A stretch of DNA of 64,000 nt from Dokdonella_A sp046347015 (GTDB taxonomy: Bacteria > Pseudomonadota > Gammaproteobacteria > Xanthomonadales > Rhodanobacteraceae). The stretch spans positions 52,126 through 116,125 of the forward strand of contig JAXMHA010000008.1 of the NCBI GenBank assembly GCA_046347015.1, given 5' to 3'. Shown piece after piece: positions 42,918 through 52,482 of the stretch. Every line of letters begins with the position of its first letter. The stretch's first letter is position 1. Below the pieces are notes generated by a model that was not told the origin of the DNA, ran no database searches, and was given only the letters and a program-made list of their open reading frames with translations. A program made the position numbers and the translations under genes.

Positions 42918-43498
42918 CGCCGCCCCGCCTGCCGCGCCAGCGGCGGCTGCACCGGAATTCCGGCCTGCTGCAAGCCGTCCGTTTGCGGGTTGACGGCGCG
43001 CAACGTGCCGAAGTGGGCCGCATGCGGCGCCCTCGCCGTTCCGCCCGGCCAGGTCACCGTCAAGTCGATCTGGTAGAGGTCGAACGGGGCATTCTGGATG
43101 GCTCCGGCATTGCCGGCGCCTGACGTGAATCGTGGATTTCCCGCCGCGTCCACGGGCCGCCCCGTGACGCCGGTGCCACCCGATGCATCCGCGGCCGGCA
43201 GCACACTGTCGGGATCGACCTGATGGATGTCGAGCTGCCATGCATAGGTGGCGTCGAAGCGGCCGTTGGAGGTTCCGGGTTCGAGCGGCTGGCCGACCCC
43301 GACCGTGTCGAGCAGCGACTGCGCCCACAGCGCGGCCATCGTGTAGTCCGCCGACTGCCGCGTGTTGCGCAGCGAGGCCGCCAGGACCTGCATCAGGATG
43401 CCGACGCCGAGCGCGAAGATCAGGAACGCGGCGACCATCTCGATCAGGCTGAAGCCGCGCGTGCGCCGCCACGGCGCCGATGCCAGTGAACGCTTCAT
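42914..43498 (-). CDS. gspI: Type II secretion minor pseudopilin GspI (XpsI)
   Basis: Minor pseudopilin of 194 residues. The prepilin site is RGFSLIEMVAAFLIFALGVG; the following QVLAASLRNTRQSADYTMAALWAQSLL is typical of GspI. The C-terminal region is longer than in E. coli-type GspI, with a Gly/Ala-rich insertion near residues 105-135 (DASGGTGVTGRP). ATG start; 36 bp after gspH. Confidence 0.92.
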   Translation of the reverse strand: MKRSLASAPWRRTRGFSLIEMVAAFLIFALGVGILMQVLAASLRNTRQSADYTMAALWAQSLLDTVGVGQPLEPGTSNGRFDATYAWQLDIHQVDPDSVLPAADASGGTGVTGRPVDAAGNPRFTSGAGNAGAIQNAPFDLYQIDLTVTWPGGTARAPHAAHFGTLRAVNPQTDGLQQAGIPVQPPLARQAGRR

Positions 43499-43534
43499 GC
43501 TGGCTTGGGACCGCGTGCAGCGGGCCGGGTTCGT

Positions 43535-44020
43535 TCAGCCGCGGCCATCATCGAGCGCGACCTCGCCGGTCAGCCAGCCGACATCGATGCGCCACTCGCT
43601 GGTGCCGCGCAAGATCGAAATGTGCCCGCCGGTCGAACTGCCGTCCGGGAAAAACCGGATCCCGCCCGACGACGCGCTCGTCTGTTCCTGCGCCGCGGTC
43701 GTCAGTTTCAGCACCATCCCTTCCGGCAGCTTGACCGGCGCCCGGCCCGGCGCCTGGTACGAGTTGTTCGCGAGGTCGAGCTCGAGCGCCTCCGACTGGC
43801 CCTTCACGATGGCCTGCCCCCGCGTGTAGCGCAGCGCCGCCGCGAGATCGTGGCTGGCCGCGCGCACGCGGGCTCCGCGTAGGCTGTTCGAGAACGAGAA
43901 CGTCACGGCGGTCATCGCCACCGCCAGCAGCACGATCACCGCGATCAATTCGATCAGCGTGAACCCGCCGTTCCGGCGCGCGCCCCGGTCGCGCGGCAGC
44001 GCGGGTCGAACCTTGCCCAT
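43535..44020 (-). CDS. gspH: Type II secretion minor pseudopilin GspH (XpsH)
   Basis: Minor pseudopilin of 161 residues. Prepilin site NGGFTLIELIAVIVLLAVAM, then ASHDLAAALRYTRGQAIVKG and a C-terminal beta domain (GGIRFFPDGSSTGGHISILR, EWRIDVGWLTGEV). The ATG used has GGAG upstream. A GTG eight codons upstream lies at the edge of the heptamer repeat and is less likely. Confidence 0.93.
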   Translation of the reverse strand: MGKVRPALPRDRGARRNGGFTLIELIAVIVLLAVAMTAVTFSFSNSLRGARVRAASHDLAAALRYTRGQAIVKGQSEALELDLANNSYQAPGRAPVKLPEGMVLKLTTAAQEQTSASSGGIRFFPDGSSTGGHISILRGTSEWRIDVGWLTGEVALDDGRG

Positions 44021-44036
44021 GACTCCAGCCTCAGTG

Positions 44037-44090
44037 CTCACCACTCACCACTCACCACTCACCACTCACCACTCACCACTCACCACTCAC
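44037..44090. repeat. Heptanucleotide tandem repeat (CTCACCA, 7.7 copies)
   Basis: Seven perfect copies and five further bases of CTCACCA (TGGTGAG on the gene strand) fill the spacer between the gspG stop and the gspH ribosome-binding site. All copies are identical, so the tract could vary in length by slipped-strand mispairing. On the minus strand it brings in-frame TGA codons, so it should not extend either pseudopilin. Confidence 0.95.
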
Positions 44091-44103
44091 CGCTCCCCCG
44101 ACG

Positions 44104-44538
44104 CTACTGCCAGTTGCCCCAATCGGCGTTGACCCCGTCGCCGCCGCTCTGGCCATCCTTGCCGAGGAACACGATGTCGAAGTCGCCGTGTTCGCCCGGC
44201 GCCCGGTACTGGTACTGATGGCCGAACGGATCGGTGAGGTCCGACTCCTTCGCGTACGGGCCCTGCCAGTTCGGCGCATTGCCCGGTTTCGTCACCAGGT
44301 CCTCGAGCCGCGCCGGCGGACCGCCGTTGTCGAGCGCGTAGCCTTCGACATCACCGGCCAGCTTGGCGACGGCCGCCTTGCCCGCGCCCCACTTGCCCTT
44401 GTCGACGTTCTTGCCGACCTGGGTCACGACGATGCTGGCGACGATGCCGATCAGCACGATCACCGCGAGCATCTCGATCAACGTAAAGCCGTACGCATGG
44501 CGCGGGCGGCGCGGAAGGGTTCGGGCGATGGAATTCAT
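44104..44538 (-). CDS. gspG: Type II secretion major pseudopilin GspG (XpsG)
   Basis: Main subunit of the periplasmic pseudopilus. The 144-residue precursor has a 16-residue basic leader, the processing site YGFTLIEMLAVIVLIGIVAS, VTQVGKNVDKGKWGAGKAAVA, and the C-terminal calcium-binding loop region (LTDPFGHQYQYRAPGEHGDF, GVNADWGNWQ). The start is the ATG giving a normal leader length; a longer open frame upstream is not supported. Confidence 0.96.
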   Translation of the reverse strand: MNSIARTLPRRPRHAYGFTLIEMLAVIVLIGIVASIVVTQVGKNVDKGKWGAGKAAVAKLAGDVEGYALDNGGPPARLEDLVTKPGNAPNWQGPYAKESDLTDPFGHQYQYRAPGEHGDFDIVFLGKDGQSGGDGVNADWGNWQ

Positions 44539-44623
44539 CGGTTTTGCCTCGGTCTGGTTGCGATGGGTGTCGGGTTGCGCGCACGGTTCGGTCCGTGGCG
44601 CCAAATGACGGCCGGCGGCCGTG

Positions 44624-45841
44624 TCAATGCACCGCTCCGGCGAGATTCATGATCGGCAGCACGATCGCCAGCATGATCGCGGCGACGATGACGGTCATGA
44701 CGATCGTCGTCGCCGGCACCAGCGCGGCGAGCAGGCGGTCGAGCGTATTCTTGACCTCGACGTCGAAGGTGTCGGCTACCTTGATCAGCATGTCGTCGAG
44801 TTCGCCGGATTCCTCGCCGACGCTGATCATCTGCAGGGCGAGCTTCGGGAACGACTTCGACTGCCCGAGCGCGTAGCCGAGCCCGCCGCCGGTCTTGACC
44901 TCCTCGGAGGCCGCGTCGACCGCCTCCGCGAGCGCGGTGTTGCGCATGACGTTGCGCGACACGGTGAGGCCCGTCAGCAGCGGCACGCCGTTGCGGAGCA
45001 ACGTGCCGAGCGTGCGCGCAAGGCGCGCGGTCTCGATCTTGCGGATGATGTCGCCGACGACTTTGGTCCGCAGCAGGCGCCGGTCGATCGCGAGGCGGGA
45101 CGGCGGGTCGGCCATCTTCCGCCGCAACAGGATCGCGCCACCGGCGGCCAGCAGCAGGATCAACCACCAGAAGTCCTGCAGCGTCGTGCCGACCGCGAGC
45201 ACGACCTTCGTGATCAGCGGCATCTCCACGCCCATGTCGGTGAACATCGGCGCGAACTGCGGGACGACGTAGATCAGCAGCACCATCAGCGACAGGATCA
45301 CCATCGAGACCAGGAAGGCCGGGTAGATCATCGCGTTGACGACGCTGCTCTTGAGCTGGCGGCTGCGTTCGAGGTACGCGCCGAGGCGGGTCAGCGTCTC
45401 GTCGAGCGCGCCACCGGTTTCGCCGGCCCGCACCATGTTGACGTAAAGGCGCGAGAAGCTGCCGTGCTCGGCCTCGAGGGCGTCGGACAACGGCGTACCG
45501 CCGCGTACCTGGTCGCGGATGCGTTCCAGCATCGCGCGCGCCTTCTCGCTTTCCGGCAGGTCCAGCAGGATTTGCAGCGCGCGATCGAGCGGCTGGCCCG
45601 CGCCGAGCAGCGTCGCGAGCTGCTGCGTGAACTGCACGACCTGCGCCTCGCGCAGCGTCGCCCGGCGGAACAGCGCGCCGAACAAGCCGCCGGCATCGCC
45701 GCTGTCGGCCTCGCGCACCTCGAGCGGCACGTTGCCGGCGTCCTGCAGCTTGCCGACCGCCTCGTCGTGGCTCGGCACGTCCATCTGCCCTTCGAGCGTG
45801 TCGCCCGCGGGCGTGACCACCTTGTAGTAATAGAGAGTCAT
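44624..45841 (-). CDS. gspF: Type II secretion inner-membrane platform protein GspF (XpsF)
   Basis: Polytopic core of the inner-membrane platform. The 405-residue protein has MTLYYYKVVTPAGDTLEG, two homologous cytoplasmic helical domains (FTQQLATLLGAGQPLDRALQ and RTLGTLLRNGVPLLTGLTVS), the conserved GETGGALDETLTRLGAYLE and GEESGELDDMLIKVADTFD repeats, and three hydrophobic segments. ATG start; separated from gspE by 111 bp. Confidence 0.96.
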   Translation of the reverse strand: MTLYYYKVVTPAGDTLEGQMDVPSHDEAVGKLQDAGNVPLEVREADSGDAGGLFGALFRRATLREAQVVQFTQQLATLLGAGQPLDRALQILLDLPESEKARAMLERIRDQVRGGTPLSDALEAEHGSFSRLYVNMVRAGETGGALDETLTRLGAYLERSRQLKSSVVNAMIYPAFLVSMVILSLMVLLIYVVPQFAPMFTDMGVEMPLITKVVLAVGTTLQDFWWLILLLAAGGAILLRRKMADPPSRLAIDRRLLRTKVVGDIIRKIETARLARTLGTLLRNGVPLLTGLTVSRNVMRNTALAEAVDAASEEVKTGGGLGYALGQSKSFPKLALQMISVGEESGELDDMLIKVADTFDVEVKNTLDRLLAALVPATTIVMTVIVAAIMLAIVLPIMNLAGAVH

Positions 45842-45952
45842 GGGCAGCGGGAAGCGGAAGGCTGGCGACGGAAACCGAAGCTGTCGAGCGCGCGGGACAA
45901 CGCAATCCGGGAAAGCGCACGCCCTTTCGTCGGCCTCCTCACTCCTCCCGCC

Positions 45953-47707
45953 TCAGCCTTCCTGGGTCACGCGCAGCACTTCCTCGACGGTCGTGACGCC
46001 GGCGAGCGACTTCACGAGGCCGTCCTCGTACATCGTGCGCATGCCTTCCTCGCGCGCGAGGCGCTCGATGTCGCCGGCGGTCGCGTGCTGCATCACGAGG
46101 CGGCGGATCGGATCGGACATGACGAGGAATTCCATGATCGTCGTGCGCCCGAAATAGCCGGTCGGATTCAGCGGCGTCGAGCCCGGTTTCCACAGGCGGA
46201 TCGGACGCTCGTCCGTGTATTTCTCGAGCTGGAATTCGCGGACGATCTCGGGCAACGCCGAATAGGCTTCCGCGCTGTCGCGGTCGAGCCTGCGCACCAG
46301 CCGCTGCGCGAGGATGCCGTTGACCGTCGATGTCAGGAGATAGTCTTCGACGCCCATGTCGATCATGCGCGTCACGCCGCCGGCGGCGTTGTTGGTGTGC
46401 AGCGTCGACAGCACGAGGTGGCCGGTCAGCGCCGACTGGATCGCGATCTTCGCGGTCTCGAGGTCGCGCATTTCGCCGATCATGATGATGTCCGGGTCCT
46501 GGCGGACGATCGAACGCAATGCGTGCGAGAAGTCGAGCCCGATCTGCGGCTTGGCCTGGATCTGGTTGATGCCCTCGATCTGGTATTCGATCGGGTCTTC
46601 GACGGTGATGATCTTGACGTCGGGCGTGTTGAGCTTGCTGAGCGCGGTGTACAGCGTCGTCGTCTTGCCCGACCCGGTCGGGCCGGTGACCAGCAGGATG
46701 CCGTGCGGCAACTCGAGGACGTTGAGGAACTTCGGCAGGAACTCGTCGGTGAAGCCGAGCGTCTCGAAGTCGAACACGATCGCTTCGCGGTCGAGGATGC
46801 GCATGACCACCGATTCACCGTGCGCAGTCGGCACCGTCGACACGCGCAGGTCGAGCTCCTTGCCCTGCACGCGGATCATGATGCGGCCGTCCTGCGGTAG
46901 GCGGCGCTCGGCGATGTTCAGCTTGGCCATGATCTTGACGCGCGAAATCACCGCCGCGGTCGACGCCGCCGGCGGCGATTCCACTTCGTGCAGCACGCCG
47001 TCGATGCGGTAGCGCACCTTGAGGCGGTTCTCGAACGGCTCGATGTGGATGTCCGACGCGCGCTGCTCGACCGCGCGCTGGATGACGAGGTTGACGAGGC
47101 GAATGACCGGCGCCTCCGACGCGAGGTCGCGCAGGTGCTCGATGTCGTCTTCGCTGCGCTGGTTTTCGTCAGTCAGGTTCTCGACGATCGTGCCCATCGC
47201 CGAGCGGCCCGAACCGTAGTAGCGCTCGATCAGGTCGTCGATCTCGCCGGGCAGCCCGACGGCCAGCTTGATGTCACGGTCGGTCGCGAGCTTCAGCGCC
47301 TGCACCGGGAAGTCGTCGGCCGGATCGGCGACGACCAGCGTCACGTCGTGGTCGGTTTCGGCGATCGGGCAGATGTGGTGGTGCTTCAGGAACCGCACCG
47401 AGGTCTGCACGTTCGCCGGCGGGATTTCCGGGAACTCCTTCGCCGACAGCAACGGCAGCTTGAACAGGCCCGACAGCGCGTCGGCCATGTCGCGCTCGGA
47501 AACGAGGCCGAGCCGCGTCAACAGCGAAACGAGGCTGCCGGCGCCCGGCTCCTCGGCGTGCAGCCGCTTGCCGCGCGCGAGGTCGGCCTCCTTGAGGCTG
47601 CCGCGCGCGACGAGGTAATGGCAGATGCGATCGTCGAGACTCGCGTCATCCGCGATGAATGTTTCCGGCAACGCGACCATCTGCCCTCTTCCGGCGGAAC
47701 GCCCCAT
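45953..47707 (-). CDS. gspE: Type II secretion ATPase GspE (XpsE)
   Basis: Cytoplasmic hexameric ATPase that drives pseudopilus assembly. The 584-residue protein has N1/N2 domains (LPLLSAKEFPEIPPANVQ), the linker to the catalytic core (ASDIHIEPFENRLKVRYRID), Walker A GPTGSGKTTTLYTAL, the Asp box VEDPIEYQIEGINQIQA, Walker B LRSIVRQDPDIIMIGEMRD, and the His box GHLVLSTLHTNNAA. Where many GspE proteins carry a tetracysteine zinc loop before NPTGYFGRT, this one reads WKPGSTPLNPTG with no cysteine. First gene of the operon. Confidence 0.96.
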   Translation of the reverse strand: MGRSAGRGQMVALPETFIADDASLDDRICHYLVARGSLKEADLARGKRLHAEEPGAGSLVSLLTRLGLVSERDMADALSGLFKLPLLSAKEFPEIPPANVQTSVRFLKHHHICPIAETDHDVTLVVADPADDFPVQALKLATDRDIKLAVGLPGEIDDLIERYYGSGRSAMGTIVENLTDENQRSEDDIEHLRDLASEAPVIRLVNLVIQRAVEQRASDIHIEPFENRLKVRYRIDGVLHEVESPPAASTAAVISRVKIMAKLNIAERRLPQDGRIMIRVQGKELDLRVSTVPTAHGESVVMRILDREAIVFDFETLGFTDEFLPKFLNVLELPHGILLVTGPTGSGKTTTLYTALSKLNTPDVKIITVEDPIEYQIEGINQIQAKPQIGLDFSHALRSIVRQDPDIIMIGEMRDLETAKIAIQSALTGHLVLSTLHTNNAAGGVTRMIDMGVEDYLLTSTVNGILAQRLVRRLDRDSAEAYSALPEIVREFQLEKYTDERPIRLWKPGSTPLNPTGYFGRTTIMEFLVMSDPIRRLVMQHATAGDIERLAREEGMRTMYEDGLVKSLAGVTTVEEVLRVTQEG

Positions 47708-47748
47708 GACCACCTCGCATTGTTCCACAGCCGCCGGAAGGATTTGTC

Positions 47749-48420
47749 CTAAGCGGCCGTTTGACCGTGGTCCGGCCTGCCGGGTTCCCCGGCTCGCCCG
47801 ATCAGCCGGGCGATGAAATCGAGGTTCATGGCGAGCCACAGCGCGGCCGGAACGATCGCCGGCAGGATCAGGTAGCCAAACTGGTAGGCCAGCGCGATGG
47901 CATTCGGATCGAGTCCCGCCTGCGCGGCCGCGGCGGCGCCCGCCGGCCCGGAATCGAAGGCAATGGCCTTCAACGCATCGCCGACGAGGCCGAATGACTG
48001 GGTAATCCAGATGACCACCAGGGCCACGGCGCCCTGCGCGAGCCGGCGTTCCTGCGACAGCGGCGTCGCCAGCGCCAGCGCCGCGAACAGCGGCAGCGCA
48101 TAGCCGTAGACCAGCGGATTCAGCGTCGGCTCGAGGACGCCGACGGCACCGTGGGCACCGGGAACCCCCACCTTGATCGTGGTGGCGAGCTGCACGAGGT
48201 AATTCGCGTGGCCGCGGCTCAATCCGCCCGGCCCGAACTGATCGGCCCCGAGAGTGACGCCGCTGACGAGGGTCGGCCAGAGCCCGCGCAACACGCCTCG
48301 CGCAACCTGCACCGGCGCCCACACCCACAGCACCGCGGTCCAGTACCACGCCGCAAAGCAGGCCGGCAGCCAAGCCAGCACCTTCAGCGCGAATGCCTGC
48401 AGCGGCGTCAGCCTCGGCAT
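47749..48420 (-). CDS. Inner-membrane protein of unknown function (resembles exosortase H-associated membrane proteins)
   Basis: A 223-residue polytopic protein with about five hydrophobic segments: residues 10-35, 105-118, 130-150, 180-205 and a marginal one between. The N-terminus LQAFALKVLAWLPACFAAWY and the internal loop with NYLVQLATTIKV are reminiscent of the membrane protein that accompanies exosortase H, but no exosortase or IPTL-CTERM sorting signal is seen in the window, so this is a weak resemblance. Start is taken at an ATG; a GTG six codons upstream is possible. It lies between purL and gspE on the same strand, 41 bp before gspE. Confidence 0.6.
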   Translation of the reverse strand: MPRLTPLQAFALKVLAWLPACFAAWYWTAVLWVWAPVQVARGVLRGLWPTLVSGVTLGADQFGPGGLSRGHANYLVQLATTIKVGVPGAHGAVGVLEPTLNPLVYGYALPLFAALALATPLSQERRLAQGAVALVVIWITQSFGLVGDALKAIAFDSGPAGAAAAAQAGLDPNAIALAYQFGYLILPAIVPAALWLAMNLDFIARLIGRAGEPGRPDHGQTAA

Positions 48421-48504
48421 GGGGCGCTCCGTGTCCACGTGCCGGTCACGGCAAATCCGGCGGGCGATGTGCGCCGCACCGTCCCCGAAAAGCGGCGCTT
48501 GTGC

Positions 48505-51500
48505 TCAGCCGACCCACGCGCGCGCGTTGCGGAACATCCGCATCCACGGTGAATCTTCACCCCACTCGCGCGGGCACCAGCTCATCTGCACGCTGCGGAA
48601 CACGCGTTCGGGATGCGGCATCAGCGCCGTCACGCGGCCCTCCGCGGCCGTGATTCCGGTGATGTCGCCGGGCGATCCATTCGGATTGAGCGGGAAGCGC
48701 CCGGTCGCCTTGCCGCGATTGTCGACGAAGCGCAGGCACGCCACCGTCTCGGCACGGTCCGCCTCGTGCACGAACCCGACGCGACCCTCGCCGTGCGCGA
48801 CGACCACCGGCAGCCGCGAGTCCGCCATCCCGGCAAAGAAGATCGAGGGTGAATCCAGCACTTCCACCGTGACGAAACGCGCCTCGTACTGCTCGGACGC
48901 ATTGCGCCCGAAGCGCGGCCAGTGGTCCGCGCCGGGAATGATTGCGGTGAGGTTCGCCAGCATCTGGCACCCGTTGCAGACGCCGAGCGTGAATTTCGAG
49001 GCGTCGGCGAAGAACGACGCGAACTCGTCCCGCAAACGCGGGTTGTACAGGATCGACGCCGCCCAGCCCCGCCCGGCGCCGAGCACGTCGCCGTAGCTGA
49101 ATCCGCCGCACGCGGAGATGCCGCGGAAATCGCCAAGCCGGTGCCGCCCGGCCGCAAGGTCGGTCATGTGCACGTCGACCGCGTCGAAACCGGCGCGCGT
49201 GAACGCCGCGGCCATTTCGACCTGCCCGTTGACGCCTTGCTCGCGCAGGATCGCGATGAGCGGCCGCACGCCTCGGGCAACAAACGGCGCGGCAACGTCG
49301 TCCGCCGGATCGAAGGCCAGCTTCGGCGCGAGGCCCGGGTCATCGTCGTCGATCCGCCACCCCTGCTCGGCCTCGGCGCAGGCCGGATTGTCGCGCCGCG
49401 ACTGCATCGCGGCGCTGGTCTCGGACCAGATCGCCAGCAGCGCCGGCGTATCCCATTTCGCGAGCGGACGGTTTCCGAGCTTGATGGTGGCGCGCCGTTC
49501 TTCCACGACCTCGCCGATCACGCGCGCGAACGGTTTCATTCCATGCCGTTCGGCGAGCGCCTCGAAGGCGCCGTGATCGGAACGACGCACCTGCACCACG
49601 GCGCCAAGCTCCTCGCCGAACAAGGCCGGCAGCGTCGCTTCGCCCCACCCGTCGAGCTTCACCTCGAAGCCGCAATGCCCGGCGAATGCCATCTCGAGCA
49701 GCGAGACGATGACGCCGCCGTCACTGCGGTCGTGGCACGCCAGCACCAGTCCGTCGCTGAGCGCCGCGCCAACCAGCGCGAAGAATGCCTTGCAGCGCGC
49801 GGGATCGTCGAGGTCTGGCGGAACGCCGCCGGAACGGCCGAACGCCTGCATCAGGCTGGCGCCGCCGAGCCGGTTGAGCCCGCCGCCGAGGTCGAGCAGC
49901 CAGAGTTCGGACTCGCCCTGGTCGAGCCGCAACTGCGGCGTAACCCCGACGCGGACATCGAGCACGCGGGAGAACGCCGACACGATCAACGACAGCGGCG
50001 CGACGGTCCGCTCATCGCCATCGGCATCGCGCCAGCGCGTCTGCATCGACAGCGAATCCTTGCCGACCGGGATCGACACGCCAAGCTGCGGACAAAGTTC
50101 CATGCCGACCGCGTGTACCGCTTCGTACAGCGCCGCGTCCTCGCCCGGTTCCCCGGCCGCCGCCATCCAGTTGGCCGAGAGGCGCACCTCGCCGAGCTCG
50201 ACGCCGGCGGCCACGAGGTTCGTCAGCGCTTCGCCCACCGCCATGCGCGCCGCAGCCGGCGCCGACAGCAACGCGAGCGGCGTGCGCTCGCCGACCGCGA
50301 AAGCCTCGCCGGCGTAACCGTCGAAATCGACCAGCGTCACCGCGACATCGGCCACCGGCACCTGCCACGGTCCCACCATCTGGTCGCGCGCGCAAAGCCC
50401 GCCGACCGAGCGGTCGCCGATCGTGACGAGGAACGACTTGCTGCCGACCGCCGGCAGGCGCAACACGCGCTCGATCGCGTCGTCCAGCGTGATGCCGTCG
50501 AGATCCGGCACCAGGTCGATGCGGGGCGCCTGGGACCGCGCATTGCGTTCGAGCCGCGGCGGCTTGCCGAACAGCACGTCCATCGGCAGGTCGATGACGG
50601 CCGTGCCGTCGCCCTCGGGATCCGCGGCGTCGGTCACGACGATGCGCGTGTCGGCCGTCGCGTGGCCGATGACCGCGAACGGGCAGCGCTCGCGCGCGCA
50701 GATCGCGCCGAACGCCGGCAGGTCGTCCGGCCGCACGGCCAGCACGAAGCGTTCCTGCGCCTCGTTGCACCAGATCTGCATCGGCGACAGTTGCGCATCG
50801 CCGCTCGGGATCGCGCGCAACGCAATGCGTCCGCCGAGCCCCGCGCCGTGCAGCAGTTCCGGCACCGCGTTCGACAGTCCGCCCGCGCCGACGTCGTGGA
50901 TCGACACGATAGGATTGCCGGCGCCGCGCGCACGGCACGCATCGATCACTTCCTGGCAGCGGCGCTGCATCTCGGGGTGGCCGCGCTCCACCGACGCATA
51001 GTCGAGTTCCTCGCTGCTGGCGCCGGCGCCAAGCGACGATGCCGCGCCGCCACCGAGGCCGATCAGCAACGCCGGCCCGCCCAGCACGATCACCGCATCG
51101 CCCGGTTCGAGCGCTTCCTTCACCACGTCTCCGGGACGCAGGTTGGCAAGGCCGCCGGCGAGCATGATCGGCTTGTCGTAACCGCGCCGCGGCGAGGATT
51201 CCCCGCCTTCCTGCTCGAACGCGCGGAAGTAGCCGGCGAGGCACGGGCGGCCGAATTCGTTGTTGAACGATGCCGCGCCGATCGGGCCGTCACGCATGAT
51301 CTCGAACGCGCTGGCGAGTCGCGGTGGCAGCGGGCGTTCGGTTTCCCAAGGGCGCGGCAGGCCCGGGATACGCAGGTGCGATACCGAAAACCCGGTGAGG
51401 CCGGCTTTCGGCTTGCCGCCGCGACCGGTCGCCGACTCGTCGCGAATCTCGCCGCCGGAGCCGGTCGCCGCGCCGGGAAACGGCGCGATCGCGGTCGGGT

Positions 51501-52374
51501 GATTGTGCGTCTCGACCTTGATCGCGTACGGCACGGACTCGCCCACCGCGTGCCATACGCCATCTTCGGGCGCGGGGAAAAAACTTCGCGCATCGGTGCC
51601 GGCGATGACCGCCGCGTTGTCGGCGTACGCGGACAGCGTGTGCGCCGGCGACGCCGCGTGCGTGTTGCGGATCATGTCGAACAACGACTGCGCTTGCGGC
51701 TTGCCGTCGAGGGTGAACGTCGCATTGAAGACCTTGTGCCGGCAATGCTCGGAATTGGCCTGCGCGAACATCACGAGTTCGGCGTCGGTCGGTTCGCGGC
51801 CGAGCTTTGCATAGCTCGCGGCGAGATAGGCGATTTCCGCATCCGACAACGCGAGGCCAAGGCGCGTGTTCGCGGCCGTGAGCGACGCCACGGGATCGGC
51901 GCCGAGGTCGATGATTTCCAGTGCGCCGGCGGCGGCCGACGCCAACAGTCCGTTCGCGTCGTCGAGGGAACGCGCCAACGCCTGCGTCATCGGATCGTGC
52001 AGGACCGGCGCGAGCGTGCGCCAGGCATCCGCATCCGTGGCCGGCGCATCGCCGAGCATCATGGCCATGCCGCGCTCGACGCGCCGCACCGGCACGCCGC
52101 AGCCCTGCAGGATTTCGGTGGCCTTGCTGGACCACGGCGACACCGTGCCGCGGCGAGGCATCACCCACAGCGAAGCCTCCTGTGGCAAGCCGATGTTCGC
52201 CTCGAGGATCTCGCAGAGCTTCGCGCTGTCGATCGCGATGCACGGATCCGCATCGACGAAATAGACGGACCAGGTGGCGGTGACCCGGCACGGCGATCCG
52301 CACGCGGCAAGCTCGGCATTGATCCGGTCGAGCCGGAATCCCGACAACGCGGGCTGCCCGTCGAATACCCTCAT
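48505..52374 (-). CDS. purL: Phosphoribosylformylglycinamidine synthase PurL (large, single-chain type)
   Basis: Converts FGAR to FGAM with glutamine as nitrogen donor in purine synthesis. The 1289-residue protein has the full single-chain layout: an N-terminal PurS-like domain; the first AIRS-type half with FAQANSEHCRHKVFNATF and KVETHNHPTAIAPFPGAATG; IVSIHDVGAGGLSNAVPEL; a second half with VGKDSLSMQTRW and CHDRSDGGVIVSLLEMAF; and a C-terminal glutaminase with the nucleophile in TLGVCNGCQML and the HPER near the C-terminus. A very long open frame on the opposite strand is a codon-bias shadow. Confidence 0.97.
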   Translation of the reverse strand: MRVFDGQPALSGFRLDRINAELAACGSPCRVTATWSVYFVDADPCIAIDSAKLCEILEANIGLPQEASLWVMPRRGTVSPWSSKATEILQGCGVPVRRVERGMAMMLGDAPATDADAWRTLAPVLHDPMTQALARSLDDANGLLASAAAGALEIIDLGADPVASLTAANTRLGLALSDAEIAYLAASYAKLGREPTDAELVMFAQANSEHCRHKVFNATFTLDGKPQAQSLFDMIRNTHAASPAHTLSAYADNAAVIAGTDARSFFPAPEDGVWHAVGESVPYAIKVETHNHPTAIAPFPGAATGSGGEIRDESATGRGGKPKAGLTGFSVSHLRIPGLPRPWETERPLPPRLASAFEIMRDGPIGAASFNNEFGRPCLAGYFRAFEQEGGESSPRRGYDKPIMLAGGLANLRPGDVVKEALEPGDAVIVLGGPALLIGLGGGAASSLGAGASSEELDYASVERGHPEMQRRCQEVIDACRARGAGNPIVSIHDVGAGGLSNAVPELLHGAGLGGRIALRAIPSGDAQLSPMQIWCNEAQERFVLAVRPDDLPAFGAICARERCPFAVIGHATADTRIVVTDAADPEGDGTAVIDLPMDVLFGKPPRLERNARSQAPRIDLVPDLDGITLDDAIERVLRLPAVGSKSFLVTIGDRSVGGLCARDQMVGPWQVPVADVAVTLVDFDGYAGEAFAVGERTPLALLSAPAAARMAVGEALTNLVAAGVELGEVRLSANWMAAAGEPGEDAALYEAVHAVGMELCPQLGVSIPVGKDSLSMQTRWRDADGDERTVAPLSLIVSAFSRVLDVRVGVTPQLRLDQGESELWLLDLGGGLNRLGGASLMQAFGRSGGVPPDLDDPARCKAFFALVGAALSDGLVLACHDRSDGGVIVSLLEMAFAGHCGFEVKLDGWGEATLPALFGEELGAVVQVRRSDHGAFEALAERHGMKPFARVIGEVVEERRATIKLGNRPLAKWDTPALLAIWSETSAAMQSRRDNPACAEAEQGWRIDDDDPGLAPKLAFDPADDVAAPFVARGVRPLIAILREQGVNGQVEMAAAFTRAGFDAVDVHMTDLAAGRHRLGDFRGISACGGFSYGDVLGAGRGWAASILYNPRLRDEFASFFADASKFTLGVCNGCQMLANLTAIIPGADHWPRFGRNASEQYEARFVTVEVLDSPSIFFAGMADSRLPVVVAHGEGRVGFVHEADRAETVACLRFVDNRGKATGRFPLNPNGSPGDITGITAAEGRVTALMPHPERVFRSVQMSWCPREWGEDSPWMRMFRNARAWVG

Positions 52375-52482
52375 CGCCTGCTTCCGATCGGCCGGCGGTT
52401 GCGCGTCACGCCGGGCATGGCCAGCCGCAAGGACCGATGGCCGAAGGCGAATAATTCGTCCCGGCCGAGGAAGACGCGCATG

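Noticed and set aside
44037..44090. CRISPR or coding repeat
   Set aside because: A 7-bp unit with no spacers, and stop codons in the gene strand.
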